Positions 9,601 through 17,195 of a stretch of 64,000 nt of DNA are shown here, one piece after another. The stretch is from an uncultured bacterium. Its GTDB lineage: Bacteria > Verrucomicrobiota > Lentisphaeria > Victivallales > UBA1829. Every line of letters starts with the position of its first letter. Within the stretch, counting starts at the first letter, position 1. The notes under the pieces were generated by a model that was given only the letters and a program-made list of their open reading frames with translations, ran no database searches and was not told where the DNA came from. The stretch is taken from the NCBI GenBank assembly GCA_900548385.1, contig URKJ01000002.1:62001-126000 (forward strand), read 5' to 3'. The translations under genes were made by a program, and so were the position numbers.

Positions 9601-10052
9601 GTTTTGGAGCACCCGACCACTGGTTTTACAGCGTCCGGAACGGAAGCTCTTTCCTGTGTGCGGAGAACTGCGGGCGCTCCGGAAAAGGGATGATGGTGGA
9701 AGTGGTCGGAGAACAGTCCGCACCGTCGGTGATCCATCAGCGTGCGGAATTCCCCGCAGGCAAATACCGGAAAGGGACTCTGAGCTTCACCGCAAAGCTG
9801 GAAAACGTAAAAACGAGTGCGGAAGGCAAAGGAAAACACGGGCTCTCCATCCGCTTCGTCATGAACCGTCACGGAGAAAATTACGCGGAAAAATATCTGA
9901 AAAAGGATATCACCGGAACCAGCGGCTGGAAGCTGTATCAGATCCCGGTCGAACTGAAAAACAACACGGATTTTCTGGATGTCGAGCTCGGACTGGAGGC
10001 AGCTTCGACCGGAAAAGTATTTTTTGACGACATCAAACTGGAACTGGAATAA
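6669..10052 (+). CDS. Large secreted clan GH-A glycoside hydrolase with carbohydrate-binding domains
   Basis: 1127 residues with an N-terminal signal peptide (TATFLLCCGAALLATGG). An N-terminal CBM4/9-like beta-sandwich (about 30-190) and an Ig-like domain (about 195-295) precede a TIM barrel (about 305-690). The barrel has WEMSNEPG (acid/base Glu467) and LWNTENYY (nucleophile Glu576), the clan GH-A pair; it resembles GH39/GH5 but the exact family cannot be fixed by eye. A CBM9-like domain (about 830-960, with KVFHEGSCVELFIDD) and another CBM4/9-like domain (about 970-1127, starting LKNGSFEQSRFG) follow. AGGAG precedes the ATG. Probably exported and acting on a plant or host polysaccharide. 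Confidence 0.87.
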   Translation: MKETATFLLCCGAALLATGGTINNNSTAELGTLNGPVPGVKFEHIQIARDVTRANPERIYYPVTVNGGNPGKCMMLPGYRGLRSYRFSLEDFYIREACEVEISFDAKAGANEDGKYTPNQLFRVDFRANTDGDRDKYYPMLKGFTFRPSDKWQRFSKRFKIKGYTNFYSIWVMPGAGKNVNTLYLDNFRFARVGAPTKPQEEYSVTFDKIESLYRSGEPVKMTFRALLDTQEKELRGTIGIRFFHDGKQVAELPVALTRQTDGVYEGTALWKPDLHGAFAVYLNLKGRTPERIGGDFAIIHDPVQHPRFSPGWALGSNTENGIRFYAVDVLDTTFICLAGGVEKTFRDMRLSGQSIGRVWGHWRATEPEPGKFSKNPLDDTIRMMKKHRIEPVFCLVGSFNTRPDIQQVLKKGQHGFPAHLAKWHTVTKDNRDAVLMIPVKGVYDRYLDFVLNTWKDDVRIWEMSNEPGLLIRPPDGHAKWFIDLCKYTYETIKKTQPDSIVLGNGVTGDFGMNIVGWCNQLNRENPDYVNWLDGVAFHPYNCGLDYMNGMYFRYRDVVRDISKTLKVKKPLWNTENYYLATAYGKQINYYLNKERFGANEVARQFLDGFLNGVKATMANTTTAFYRQVNVNGLAAPNDVFAATNALSVLLKEMDNVRELPLSQWVRAGMFLSRDGKKALGFLYDMRPSGSTWIPGKAAAQVLDIYGNPVNQKEYTLKFEPYYVTGTPAGVRELLEKSQFRLQNPVEVRARRFGETVFFEGKNLTGLPIEIEAETGSLPVSFSFRQDPRLSTVAVDGFNGSLKNIPLIPDTPQYRLPAKLKLENGSAMNVSFDGKMLIVEAEVKDPQVRPGKVFHEGSCVELFIDDQPFRNLARNAVHPLQFYGTPDGGRGVLKGGKRRDVPFEFKQEKTQSGWRAEFRIPVQKEYIGMDLIVTRGDGEKERISGIQRGTSYKDRFHYPLFKLGWREFLKNGSFEQSRFGAPDHWFYSVRNGSSFLCAENCGRSGKGMMVEVVGEQSAPSVIHQRAEFPAGKYRKGTLSFTAKLENVKTSAEGKGKHGLSIRFVMNRHGENYAEKYLKKDITGTSGWKLYQIPVELKNNTDFLDVELGLEAASTGKVFFDDIKLELE

Positions 10053-10080
10053 CAATCCGAACCCAAAAGGAGATGGTATC

Positions 10081-10602
10081 ATGAAAAGACTGTTTTTCGC
10101 TCTCACACTGACCGCATCAACTCTTGCATTCGCCGCGGAGGACATCAGAATCGACCTCGCGGCAAAAACCGGACTCATCTGCAACTCCGTTTCCAAAGGA
10201 GTAACCGGTTCTCCCGCCCGCTGGATGAAAGAGCGGCAGGATCAGCGTCTCCTGATCACCGCAAAGTCCGGTCCCGAATGGAAAAAGCACACGTTCACTT
10301 TCACACCGAAAGCCGATGGTCAGGTCGAATTCATCATTATGGGCAATCAAAGAAACCGGGATGTCTGCTACGACAACGTGACAATCAAAGGCGCTGAACT
10401 GAAAAACGGCGATTTCGAAGAGATGAACTCAAAATCGCTCCCGCAGAACTGGCGCCTCCGGCAGGAAGAGCTCCGCTCCGGCGATGCGGCGTCCGGAAAA
10501 TACTATGTACAGACCAATCACGACAAACGGGCAACACAGATCATTACAGTCAAAGGCGGACAGCCTGTCGAAATCAGTTTCATGGCAAAAGCCGCCCGAT
10601 AA
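10081..10602 (+). CDS. Small secreted CBM4/9-like protein
   Basis: 173 residues, starting at the ATG that follows AAAAGGAG; a longer frame upstream has no ribosome site. The signal peptide is MKRLFFALTLTASTLAFAAE. The rest resembles one carbohydrate-binding beta-sandwich, with LKNGDFEEMNSKSLPQNWRL matching the LKNGSFE...W pattern in the C-terminal domain of the hydrolase just upstream. It is 28 bases downstream of that gene and followed by a terminator, so it closes the operon. A glycan-binding helper role is inferred. Confidence 0.8.
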   Translation: MKRLFFALTLTASTLAFAAEDIRIDLAAKTGLICNSVSKGVTGSPARWMKERQDQRLLITAKSGPEWKKHTFTFTPKADGQVEFIIMGNQRNRDVCYDNVTIKGAELKNGDFEEMNSKSLPQNWRLRQEELRSGDAASGKYYVQTNHDKRATQIITVKGGQPVEISFMAKAAR

Positions 10603-10618
10603 GAAATCGGCTTCCTGA

Positions 10619-10641
10619 GAGTGCGGAAATTTTCCGCACTC
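10619..10641 (+). other. Perfect stem-loop after the small secreted gene
   Basis: GAGTGCGGAAA and TTTCCGCACTC form an 11-base-pair stem with a one-base gap. No T-run follows directly; it stands just before the stronger terminator at 10656 and may protect the 3' end of the mRNA. Confidence 0.5.
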
Positions 10642-10655
10642 GCCTCCATGTACAT

Positions 10656-10689
10656 GTCCGGCGGGAGAGTCGCCGGACGGTTGTTTTTT
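10656..10689 (+). terminator. Rho-independent terminator
   Basis: GTCCGGCG / CGCCGGAC stem (10656-10663 with 10671-10678), seven-base loop, then a T-rich tract (GGTTGTTTTTTA). It ends the pilin-like copy 2 / hydrolase / small secreted protein operon. Confidence 0.85.
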
Positions 10690-10730
10690 ATTATACAGCA
10701 GAAAAATTCCAAAAGTATTTTATTCCGAAA

Positions 10731-11051
10731 GACGAAAATCGGCAGAAAGTTCACAAAAAACGGGAAAAAGTAAACAATCAGCCGAAACGATACGTTATAT
10801 TGTAAAAAGAATTGGCTCGGCAAATTATTTTGAACTTTTTATTGTTTTTTCAGGAAAACGGGTATTGACATTTCTACAGGATTGTACTATAATTAAAATG
10901 ACGTGGAAAATGTTTGGCAAAAAGAATCATCCTGGCAAGAAAAATCCGGCGGATTCCACTCCTTTCCGGAAATAAAGATTCTTTCTCAAAGCATATCTGC
11001 GACGAAGAGTTTAAGAACGATACAAATACAACCAAAGGAGCTGTAAAAATG
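10731..11051 (+). repeat. Duplicated promoter-leader module, copy A
   Basis: 321 bases almost identical to 14078-14398; only a few substitutions were seen (for example cac/cat and gag/cag). The weaker similarity extends upstream to about 10691. The module holds the promoter, a leader of about 150 bases and the AAAGGAG ribosome site of the following pilin-like gene. Confidence 0.92.
10865..10893 (+). promoter_or_regulatory. Promoter of pilin-like copy 3 / GH51 operon
   Basis: TTGACA (10865-10870), 17-base spacer, TATAAT (10888-10893). Identical in sequence to the promoter at 14212 and one base off in the spacer from that at 5642. Confidence 0.85.
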
Positions 11052-11771
11052 CAATGCTATAAATGTAAAAAATGTCATCAATTCACTTTGATAGAACTTC
11101 TTATTATTATATCAATTATTGCTATTCTTGCATCTATTCTTCTACCTGCACTGAGCAAAGCTCTGGGAAAGGCTCAAGCAGTAAAATGCCTGTCCAATCA
11201 GAAACAGCTCGGCACCATCAATCAGATGTACGCCGATTCATTCAACGGCTATACGGTTCCGGTAGGGGGAATTTATGGAGAACCGTCACCGGACAATTGG
11301 TCCACAATTCTGTATCAACTGGGTTTTCTCACAGAAAAAAACAAGATCGTCGCCTGTCCCGCCCTTCCCTCGGTGAATGCAGCCCAAACATACGGCATCA
11401 ACAATTATATCAAGGAAGATCCGAGAGGATGGGGGTGGAAACCATTTCTTAACTTGAAAAAACCGGGAAGCTACTTCAAATGGAAAGATTCCGAATTTCA
11501 GAATTTCTTTAAACCGTCTAATTTTCCCTTTCTGGCAGACTCTGTCAGATTTTATCCGGGAATGCTGCAGGTGAAAGAACAGCGTTGGTTTTTCTTCTAT
11601 CCGTATCCGGCAACCGACACAGATGACGGCAAAGTTCACATGCGTCATCTGTGTCGCGCCAATATGCTCTTTCTGGATGGACATGCAGACTCACAGACAT
11701 ACAGCATGTTGAGAAGCAAGTGTAAATTCGAACGGGGGCCAAATTCTACAAACTCAAGCCTTGCCTATTGA
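11049..11771 (+). CDS. Pilin-like protein with H-x9-DG motif (copy 3)
   Basis: 240 residues from the ATG at 11049, which has AAAGGAG eight bases upstream; the frame stays open further upstream but only from a TTG in the duplicated leader. The N-terminus is Cys-rich (QCYKCKKCHQ) before FTLIELLIIISIIAILASILLPAL; Glu16 is the +5 Glu, residue -1 is Gln. The C-terminus has HLCRANMLFLDGH (H-x9-DG). Codon use is more AT-rich than its neighbours. It is 33 bases before the GH51-like gene and presumably cotranscribed with it. Confidence 0.88.
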   Translation: MQCYKCKKCHQFTLIELLIIISIIAILASILLPALSKALGKAQAVKCLSNQKQLGTINQMYADSFNGYTVPVGGIYGEPSPDNWSTILYQLGFLTEKNKIVACPALPSVNAAQTYGINNYIKEDPRGWGWKPFLNLKKPGSYFKWKDSEFQNFFKPSNFPFLADSVRFYPGMLQVKEQRWFFFYPYPATDTDDGKVHMRHLCRANMLFLDGHADSQTYSMLRSKCKFERGPNSTNSSLAY

Positions 11772-11804
11772 AACAAGATCCCCATCAAAACCGGAGAATA
11801 AAAC

Positions 11805-13724
11805 ATGTTCCTCTACAGAAAAATCATTGCTCTGACTCTTTTGACAGCTCTTTGCAATGGATATGCCCATACCGTACTGAAAACAGGAAAGGATGCAGGC
11901 ACGGTACGAACAGAAATCTTTGGCAACAACCAGCTCCATTACGGCGACGGATACGGAGTCGTAGATCGTCAGGGAGTACTCAACCCGGAAATGATCGCAT
12001 TGCTGCAGGAAGCGGGAATGACGATCCAACGGTATCCGGGCGGATGTTCTACACATTTCTTTAACTGGAAACAGGCGGTCGGACCGAACCGCCGGAAATA
12101 TACAGCATTTGCCCTTCCGGAATTCCTCGCCTTTTGTGAGCGAAGCGCAGTCAATGCAGTTATTACGGTATCAGCATTCACCGGGAAGGCAGAGGACGGA
12201 GCGGACCTTGTTGCATATCTGAATCTCCCCGCAAACGGCGGAAACTCCATGGCAGCTCTCCGCGCAGACGATGGACACCCCGCGCCTTATGGAATAAAAT
12301 ATTTTGAATACGGCAATGAGGTTTATCACGGCACGACCTGCCGCCGCAGCCTGAAACATCATCGTTTCATTACTCCGGAACAATATGCGGAAAATTATCT
12401 TGCATACCGTACAGCAATGAAGCATGTGGATCCGGAAATAAAACTTGGAGTCGTCATGTACAGCCCCCTCTCCAAATATAAGGATTCCGCTGACTGGAAT
12501 AACCGTGTGCTCGCGAAACTGAAAGGCAACTATGATTTTCTAATCATTCATCTTTACTGTCACGATCCGTTAACGTCGGGAAAAACAATTGCGGCATGGG
12601 ATTTCTTTCTGTCCGCCCGCTATATAACCTCCTCCGCGCTGAAAAACATTCTAAAACAGGCGGAACAGCATGGAAAAAAGAATCCGCCGCTCGCCGTAAC
12701 AGAATTCAACAGCAATATTGCCATCCACTCCACGCTGCTGAGTGCGTTGGTCTGCGCACAAACGTATCATGCCATGCTGTATACACCGGAAGTATTCATG
12801 GCGAATTTCTGGCAATTTGCCAATGAAGGATGGGGAATGATCAGGAATTACAAAAAACCGTATCTCCGCCGTCCGTCATTTCTAATGCTGAAACTCTTCC
12901 GGAAATATCTTTACACCAGGTTGCTCGAACCGGAAATTACCACATCCTCTGTTACGATTCCTGCCTGCCCGGAGCATCCCGTTCCCGACAAGCAGGAACT
13001 GGAACGCGATCTGATTTCCGGCAGAGAACTGAAAATTGAACAGAACGGAGAATTCGCGGTCCTCAAACATCCCGGCGATGTGGTCGAAATCAAATTTCTG
13101 AATGATCGGGCATGGAATTTTTTCCATGTCAGCTACCGGCAGCCTATCGCAGCGGATCCTTTTTACGGCTATCGGCTTACAGCGGAAGTACGTTCTGAAG
13201 GGATGGAGGAAAGCTCCGGTCCACAGATTCAGCTTGGCGATACCAGGGGATGGACACAGACCAGATCGGCCGCCTCTACTCCTCCAGTCCGCCCGGCAGA
13301 ATGGACGAAAGTGGAAGCGGAATATATTCCCCGTGCAGATACCGATTCTTTAACCATCACATTCCGACGAATCTCCGGCGGAGGCAAAGGTCGAATGTTT
13401 TTCCGTAATCTCCGTCTCAGTCGCTTCCTGCGCCAGAGAGAACAGCTTCCTCTGATCGAAGCGACCGTATCCCAGACAAATGACGGCAAAAAACACGCGT
13501 TTCTCCTGTTGAACCGTTCCAATCGACCGGAAAAAACCGTTATTGAATATACAGCTGCGCGGCGCGTCATTGCAGAAACCCTAACCGGTCCCTCCCCTCT
13601 GGCGGACAATGAATCCAATCCCGGAAATATCCGGATCATACAGCTTCCGGTAAGAAATGATGGCCGGAGCCTGACCATCGTTCTGCCGCCCTGGTCCCTG
13701 ACCGGCATCCGCGCCGAACAATAG
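11805..13724 (+). CDS. Secreted GH51-like alpha-L-arabinofuranosidase family protein
   Basis: 639 residues with a signal peptide (YRKIIALTLLTALCNGYAH). The TIM barrel carries YFEYGNEVYHG (acid/base Glu172) and AVTEFNS (nucleophile Glu300), and the N-terminal part (IFGNNQLHYGDGYGV; IQRYPGG) matches the GH51/GH39 type of clan GH-A enzyme. A beta-sandwich domain (about 390-530) is inserted before the C-terminal Ig-like domain. Probably removes arabinofuranosyl or related side chains outside the cytoplasm. It follows pilin-like copy 3. GH39-like specificity is the main alternative. Confidence 0.82.
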   Translation: MFLYRKIIALTLLTALCNGYAHTVLKTGKDAGTVRTEIFGNNQLHYGDGYGVVDRQGVLNPEMIALLQEAGMTIQRYPGGCSTHFFNWKQAVGPNRRKYTAFALPEFLAFCERSAVNAVITVSAFTGKAEDGADLVAYLNLPANGGNSMAALRADDGHPAPYGIKYFEYGNEVYHGTTCRRSLKHHRFITPEQYAENYLAYRTAMKHVDPEIKLGVVMYSPLSKYKDSADWNNRVLAKLKGNYDFLIIHLYCHDPLTSGKTIAAWDFFLSARYITSSALKNILKQAEQHGKKNPPLAVTEFNSNIAIHSTLLSALVCAQTYHAMLYTPEVFMANFWQFANEGWGMIRNYKKPYLRRPSFLMLKLFRKYLYTRLLEPEITTSSVTIPACPEHPVPDKQELERDLISGRELKIEQNGEFAVLKHPGDVVEIKFLNDRAWNFFHVSYRQPIAADPFYGYRLTAEVRSEGMEESSGPQIQLGDTRGWTQTRSAASTPPVRPAEWTKVEAEYIPRADTDSLTITFRRISGGGKGRMFFRNLRLSRFLRQREQLPLIEATVSQTNDGKKHAFLLLNRSNRPEKTVIEYTAARRVIAETLTGPSPLADNESNPGNIRIIQLPVRNDGRSLTIVLPPWSLTGIRAEQ

Positions 13725-14077
13725 AACACAGTTACACTCCGTTATTGAAAATTTGAGTCGGACAAAACGTTATGAAGTGTGAGACTTCGGCAAGCAATAC
13801 TCAGGAAACATCGAAATACCGACTTTTCTATCAAATAACGAGCTGCCGACTTTTCAACTTAAAGACAAACTTTTCAAATACGGGTGGTGTCCTTTCACAA
13901 AATGAGGAAGTCCTGAACCGGCTACCGGAACCCGATAGTAACCGTGAAGCAGTCCACAGAGAAGCGATGTTTCAATAATTTCTTTATCCAGAGGATGGAA
14001 TTTGACCATTGCGTCACCAGTTCTCCACATTCTATTATACAACAGAGATAATTTCAAAAATACTTTTTATTCCGAGA
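13725..14077. other. Intergenic stretch without a supported gene
   Basis: No terminator was found after the GH51-like gene. A minus-strand frame at 13854-14057 (67 residues, for example FHPLDKEIIETSLLCG) reads somewhat like protein but has no ribosome site or recognised family and may be a gene fragment. The duplicated leader becomes recognisable from about 14033. Confidence 0.4.
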
Positions 14078-14398
14078 GACGAAAATCGGCAGAAAGTTCA
14101 TAAAAAACGGGAAAAAGTAAACAATCAGCCGAAACGATACGTTATATTGTAAAAAGAATTGGCTCGGCAAATTATTTTGAACTTTTTATTGTTTTTTCAG
14201 GAAAACGGGTATTGACATTTCTACAGGATTGTACTATAATTAAAATGACGTGGAAAATGTTTGGCAAAAAGAATCATCCTGGCAAGAAAAATCCGGCGGA
14301 TTCCACTCCTTTCCGGAAATAAAGATTCTTTCTCAAAGCATATCTGCGACGAACAGTTTAAGAACGATACAAATACAACCAAAGGAGCTGTAAAAATG
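14078..14398 (+). repeat. Duplicated promoter-leader module, copy B
   Basis: Near-identical to 10731-11051. Here it stands before pilin-like copy 4, whose protein body matches copy 5 and not copy 3, so the module has moved or been swapped by recombination. Confidence 0.92.
14212..14240 (+). promoter_or_regulatory. Promoter of pilin-like copy 4
   Basis: TTGACA (14212-14217), 17-base spacer, TATAAT (14235-14240), identical to the promoter at 10865 because it lies in the duplicated module. Confidence 0.85.
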
Positions 14399-15151
14399 CA
14401 ACGCTATAAAAGCCGGAAACGTTATCATTTTACCCTCATAGAACTCCTCATCGTCATATCAATTATAGCAATTCTTGCCGGAATGCTCCTCCCGGCGCTG
14501 AACAGCGCGCGAGCCAAAGCACGCACCATCAGCTGTATGAACACGATGAAAGGGCTCGGCACGGCAGCGGTTCAATACGCTTCCTCGTTTGACGAATTCT
14601 GGGTACCATACCGGAGCGATGCACCGGGGTCTTCCTCCTCCCGGAAATGGTTCGCTCATAACGAAGCATTCATGGAAATGCACGGATTGTCAAGACATCC
14701 CTCTTATCCGGAATTCGTCCGCAGAAACACGGTCTGCCCGGAACAGCTGAAGCCTTCCCCCGACACCAATTTCAAGCCGGAAATATGGATCCCGATAGGC
14801 AATGCCTACGGATTGCCGTGGGGCGCAGGCTCGGAATTTCATCCCGGCGGAGAAAGCGGCCCGGCGGAATGGCAGATCTTCCGTCTCAACAAGATCCGCA
14901 CGCCGTCCGCCTCGTTCGGCTTTCTGGAATGCAGCACCAGCGGACGTGTCGGATTCTGGAACTGCACATTAACGGCATACGAAACGAATCCGTTTGGAGA
15001 GCATATTGCCCCATTCCGTCATCCGGGTCTGCGGCTCAACGCAGTTTTCTTCGACGGTCATGTGGAAAACCGCGGCTACCGCCAGGTGGAGGGCGGAATT
15101 CCGGCTAATACGAAAACACATCCGAACTGGCTGCTCTGGCATCCGTACTAA
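14396..15151 (+). CDS. Pilin-like protein, H-x10-DG variant (copy 4)
   Basis: 251 residues from the ATG with AAAGGAG upstream. N-terminus RYHFTLIELLIVISIIAILAG, Glu16 at +5, His at -1. The body is nearly the same as copy 5 (for example GLGTAAVQYASSFDEFWVPY), so the two are recent duplicates. The C-terminal motif is HPGLRLNAVFFDGH, with ten residues between His and DG where copies 1-3 have nine. No hydrolase follows directly: the next gene is the GntR-type regulator on its own promoter. Confidence 0.9.
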   Translation: MQRYKSRKRYHFTLIELLIVISIIAILAGMLLPALNSARAKARTISCMNTMKGLGTAAVQYASSFDEFWVPYRSDAPGSSSSRKWFAHNEAFMEMHGLSRHPSYPEFVRRNTVCPEQLKPSPDTNFKPEIWIPIGNAYGLPWGAGSEFHPGGESGPAEWQIFRLNKIRTPSASFGFLECSTSGRVGFWNCTLTAYETNPFGEHIAPFRHPGLRLNAVFFDGHVENRGYRQVEGGIPANTKTHPNWLLWHPY

Positions 15152-15193
15152 GAAAGACCATCCCCGGCCATTTTCCATATTTCCCGTCTTTCC

Positions 15194-15232
15194 GGCAAAA
15201 TCATTGCAGTGCATCGAGTGCATGATTTTGCC
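15194..15232 (+). other. Strong stem-loop between pilin-like copy 4 and the GntR-type gene
   Basis: GGCAAAATCAT (15194-15204) pairs perfectly with ATGATTTTGCC (15222-15232); the loop contains a further TGCA/TGCA pair. There is no T-run, so it is either a weak terminator of copy 4 or an operator or mRNA hairpin. Confidence 0.5.
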
Positions 15233-15283
15233 AATTCCACAAAGAATATCTTTAAATTTTTCTTTTTTTTCAAAAAAAGGGGA

Positions 15284-15312
15284 TTGACATTTTCCATGTT
15301 ATGATGTATAAT
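15284..15312 (+). promoter_or_regulatory. Promoter of the GntR-type regulator operon
   Basis: TTGACA (15284-15289), 17-base spacer, TATAAT (15307-15312). The flanking TTTTTC...GGGATTGACATTT is similar to the other pilin-associated promoters although the spacer differs. Confidence 0.8.
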
Positions 15313-15358
15313 TAAAAACAGATGCTAAATAATGCTAACAAAAAGAGTGTTTCCGAAT

Positions 15359-16414
15359 ATGAAAAAGAAAAAACCTCCGGTTGCGGAATATATGAAGATC
15401 CGGCGTTATATGCTCCATTTTGTCGAGCAGGCGGGGGAACAGTCTGTGCTGGCGCCATCTATTCTGGAACTCTCACGGAAATTCGGAGTCAGCAGACCGA
15501 CCGTCAGCAAAGCAATGAAAATGCTGACCGATGACGGTTATATCATCGGCCGTCCCGGCGTCGGGGCATTCACCAATCCTGCCAAGATTCACCGTTATCA
15601 GTTACGGAGCTACCGGAACATCAGTATCATTGTCGGCGACGGAATGCTGGTGCATCAGGCCCCCTACCAGACCGAGATGATGGCGCGTATTCTGCTGAAT
15701 CTTGCCCGGCAAGGTTTTGAAACCAGTTTTCTCCAGCTGACCTCACATCAGGATGAACAGATTCTTGAAGAACTTTCCATGAACCAGTTCTCCGTTCTGT
15801 TGTGGATCCTGCCGCCCAGGGAAATGTACCCCGTCATCCGTGAACTGAGAAAAATGGGACGCAGTGTCATATCCAACGGGAAAAGCGATGACGACCACTG
15901 CGGAAACGTGTTCCTTGATTACGAAGGACTCGGCTATGAGGTCGGACGGAGACTTATTGCGGAGGGCCGGAGCAAAGTCGTCTATCTCCTCGACAATCCA
16001 GCCTGGGGGCGTCCGCTCGCCGGCATGAAACAGGCGTACCGGGAAGCCGGAATCGAACCGGATCCGGATCTCACATTCACTACCGCCGTGGACCTGTGGG
16101 ACCGGCTGGCAGAACTCCTGAACACACCGGGAAAAGTCGATTCTGTCTTCAGCGCAGTCTGCTCCACCAGTTTGTTTCTGCCGTTCTACCGGCAGCTTTC
16201 GCCGGAGGTCCGGAAGCGGAACCGGTTTATTCTGGAAGAGGATTATTGCCCGCCGGACGAATTTTCCGGCTGGCTGTTCCAAACCCCGTTTCAGGAACTG
16301 GCAGACGAAACCATCCGTCTGATTTCGTTGGAAACAGAAGGAATTTCACAGGAAGAAGCCCATATAAAAATCAATCTCCCGCTGACGGAGACAAAAGGAG
16401 GAAAAACAGCATGA
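15359..16414 (+). CDS. GntR/AraR-type regulator (winged helix plus LacI-like sensor domain)
   Basis: 351 residues from ATG 15359; ATG 15332 is in frame but even closer to the promoter and neither start has a strong ribosome site. The N-terminal winged helix (LAPSILELSRKFGVSRPTVSKAMKML, then DDGYIIGRPGVGAF) is GntR-like; the C-terminal 270 residues look like a LacI/GalR-type sugar-binding domain (ISIIVGDGML onward). This two-part layout is that of AraR. It overlaps the next pilin-like gene by ATGA, so regulator, pilin-like gene and GH10 form one operon. The effector is presumably a sugar; not determined. Confidence 0.88.
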   Translation: MKKKKPPVAEYMKIRRYMLHFVEQAGEQSVLAPSILELSRKFGVSRPTVSKAMKMLTDDGYIIGRPGVGAFTNPAKIHRYQLRSYRNISIIVGDGMLVHQAPYQTEMMARILLNLARQGFETSFLQLTSHQDEQILEELSMNQFSVLLWILPPREMYPVIRELRKMGRSVISNGKSDDDHCGNVFLDYEGLGYEVGRRLIAEGRSKVVYLLDNPAWGRPLAGMKQAYREAGIEPDPDLTFTTAVDLWDRLAELLNTPGKVDSVFSAVCSTSLFLPFYRQLSPEVRKRNRFILEEDYCPPDEFSGWLFQTPFQELADETIRLISLETEGISQEEAHIKINLPLTETKGGKTA

Positions 16415-17181
16415 GAACCACCCGAAACACACATCAAATTCGCAGAAGGAAAAGCTATCATTTCACCCTCATAGAACTCCTGGTGGTCATATCAATTATA
16501 GCCATATTGGCAGCTCTTCTTTTGCCCGCGCTGAACAGTGCGCGTGCCAAGGCGCGAACCATCAGCTGTATAAACACGATGAAAGGACTCGGCACGGCGG
16601 CAGTTCAATACGCTTCCTCGTTTGATGAATTCTGGGTTCCCTACCGGTGCGATGCGCCGGGGTCTGCCTCCGCACGGAAATGGTACTCACATAATGAGGC
16701 ATTTATGGAAATGCACGGATTGTCAAGGCATCCTACTAACCCGGAATACGTCCGCAGAAACACGGTCTGCCCGGAACAGCTGGCTCCTTCCACCGATACC
16801 AATTTCAAGCCGGAAGTATGGATTCAGATACAAAATGCCTACGGACTGCCATGGGGCGCAGGCTCGGAGGTTCAGCCCGGCGGAGAAGGTGGAGCGGAAT
16901 GGCAGATCTTCCGTCTTAATAAGATCCGCACGCCGTCCGCCTCGTTCGGCTTTCTGGAATGCGGCGCTGGCGGACGAGTCGGATTCTGGGACAGTCTGCT
17001 TACGACTTATCAAAACAAACCATTCGCTGACAACACGCCCGCATTCCGTCATCCGGGCCTGCGGCTCAACGCCATTTTCTTTGACGGTCATGTGGAAAAC
17101 CGCGGCTACCGTCAGGTGGAAGGCGGAACGCCTGCCCATTCAAAGACGCACCCGAACTGGCTGTCCTGGCATCCATACTGA
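16411..17181 (+). CDS. Pilin-like protein, H-x10-DG variant (copy 5)
   Basis: 256 residues; ATG overlaps the regulator stop as ATGA and has AGGAGG upstream. N-terminus RRRKSYHFTLIELLVVISIIAILAALLLPALN; Glu22 is +5, His17 is -1. Very close to copy 4 over most of its length, with HPGLRLNAIFFDGH at the end. It sits between the regulator and the GH10 gene, repeating the regulator / pilin-like / hydrolase order seen at 1-5500. Confidence 0.92.
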   Translation: MRTTRNTHQIRRRKSYHFTLIELLVVISIIAILAALLLPALNSARAKARTISCINTMKGLGTAAVQYASSFDEFWVPYRCDAPGSASARKWYSHNEAFMEMHGLSRHPTNPEYVRRNTVCPEQLAPSTDTNFKPEVWIQIQNAYGLPWGAGSEVQPGGEGGAEWQIFRLNKIRTPSASFGFLECGAGGRVGFWDSLLTTYQNKPFADNTPAFRHPGLRLNAIFFDGHVENRGYRQVEGGTPAHSKTHPNWLSWHPY

Positions 17182-17195
17182 TTAAGGAAAAACCG

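Noticed and set aside
10914..11048. N-terminal extension of pilin-like copies 3 and 4 (45 residues) from a TTG
   Set aside because: It lies in the duplicated leader right after the promoter, has no ribosome site, is not kept in frame in the third leader, and would put the pilin signal 56 residues from the start.
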